This document shows, one piece after another, positions 15,285 through 15,423 of a stretch of DNA of 15,423 bases (positions are counted from its first letter, which is position 1; each line of letters starts with the position of its first letter). The notes beneath the pieces were generated by a model. That model was not told where the DNA came from and ran no database searches. It saw only the letters and a list, made by a program, of their open reading frames with translations. A program made the position numbers and the translations under genes. Location: assembly GCA_024691265.1 (NCBI GenBank), contig JAILNT010000206.1:1-15423 (forward strand). The letters run 5' to 3'. This DNA comes from Treponema sp. (GTDB taxonomy: Bacteria; Spirochaetota; Spirochaetia; Treponematales; Treponemataceae).

Positions 15285-15423
15285 TTACATAACAGCAGCA
15301 AACAATTTTCTTATCTGTACAATTGCATTATAAATAATAGGAAATTGTTTTCCAAAAGAAATATCGCATTTACTTTCCAATTCTTTCCAATTTGAAACAA
15401 TAAGGTTTGTATCGCTTTCAATA
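15285..15423 (-). CDS. C-terminal end of an unidentified protein (partial)
   Basis: On the minus strand a frame is open from the window edge for 45 codons and ends with TAA (complement of 15285-15287). The end reads ...FGKQFPIIYNAIVQIRKLFAAVM, preceded by an acidic/Trp-containing stretch (NWKELESKCD). The mix of residues looks like real protein, and the stop sits 13 nt before the shared terminator, as expected for a gene end. The piece is too short to name a family; the start lies beyond the window. Confidence 0.55.
   Translation of the reverse strand, partial: IESDTNLIVSNWKELESKCDISFGKQFPIIYNAIVQIRKLFAAVM

Overview
The window reads as a piece of a low-GC spirochaete chromosome, most likely a host-associated Treponema. 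Three things point there. The chemoreceptor tip has the form ADQTKIIAFNAELEA, typical of treponemal receptors. Two probable lipoproteins have relaxed spirochaete-like lipoboxes. The base composition is AT-rich throughout, with Shine-Dalgarno sequences of the GGAG type. No mobile element, CRISPR array, tRNA or rRNA is visible.

Layout. (1) Positions 1-950 hold the C-terminal part of a methyl-accepting chemotaxis protein (+), cut by the window edge. (2) Convergent to it, sharing a bidirectional terminator, is a large minus-strand gene (3370-1025) that fuses a GatB-like protein, the tRNA-dependent amidotransferase subunit, to an asparaginase-like domain. Key residues look degenerate in both halves. 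This is the most unusual protein here. (3) Divergent from it is a tight plus-strand cluster, 3497-8664: a trehalase/mannosylglycerate-hydrolase-like glycosidase, a Ppx/GppA exopolyphosphatase with an HD domain, and polyphosphate kinase Ppk1. It ends in a second bidirectional terminator. (4) A minus-strand group follows: a patatin-like phospholipase (12010-11150), a small uncharacterised protein (11070-10576) and a CstA-family pyruvate/peptide transporter (10556-8745). The last two form an operon with its own promoter, flanked by two copies of a 23-bp inverted repeat that look like operators. (5) On the plus strand from 12258 come two predicted lipoproteins: a Sel1-repeat protein ending in an alpha/beta-hydrolase esterase domain, and a tyrosine phosphatase of the HCxxGKDRxG type. 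A terminator hairpin with a structured loop lies in the leader just before the ribosome binding site of the first. (6) The right edge carries the end of an unidentified minus-strand gene.

Themes: energy and phosphate storage (polyphosphate synthesis and breakdown beside a sugar hydrolase), small-molecule uptake under what looks like a dedicated repressor or activator, and cell-envelope hydrolases. The best candidates for undescribed biology are the GatB-asparaginase fusion, the paired operators ahead of the small gene-cstA operon, the terminator-containing leader at 12158-12257, and the predicted leaderless patatin mRNA.
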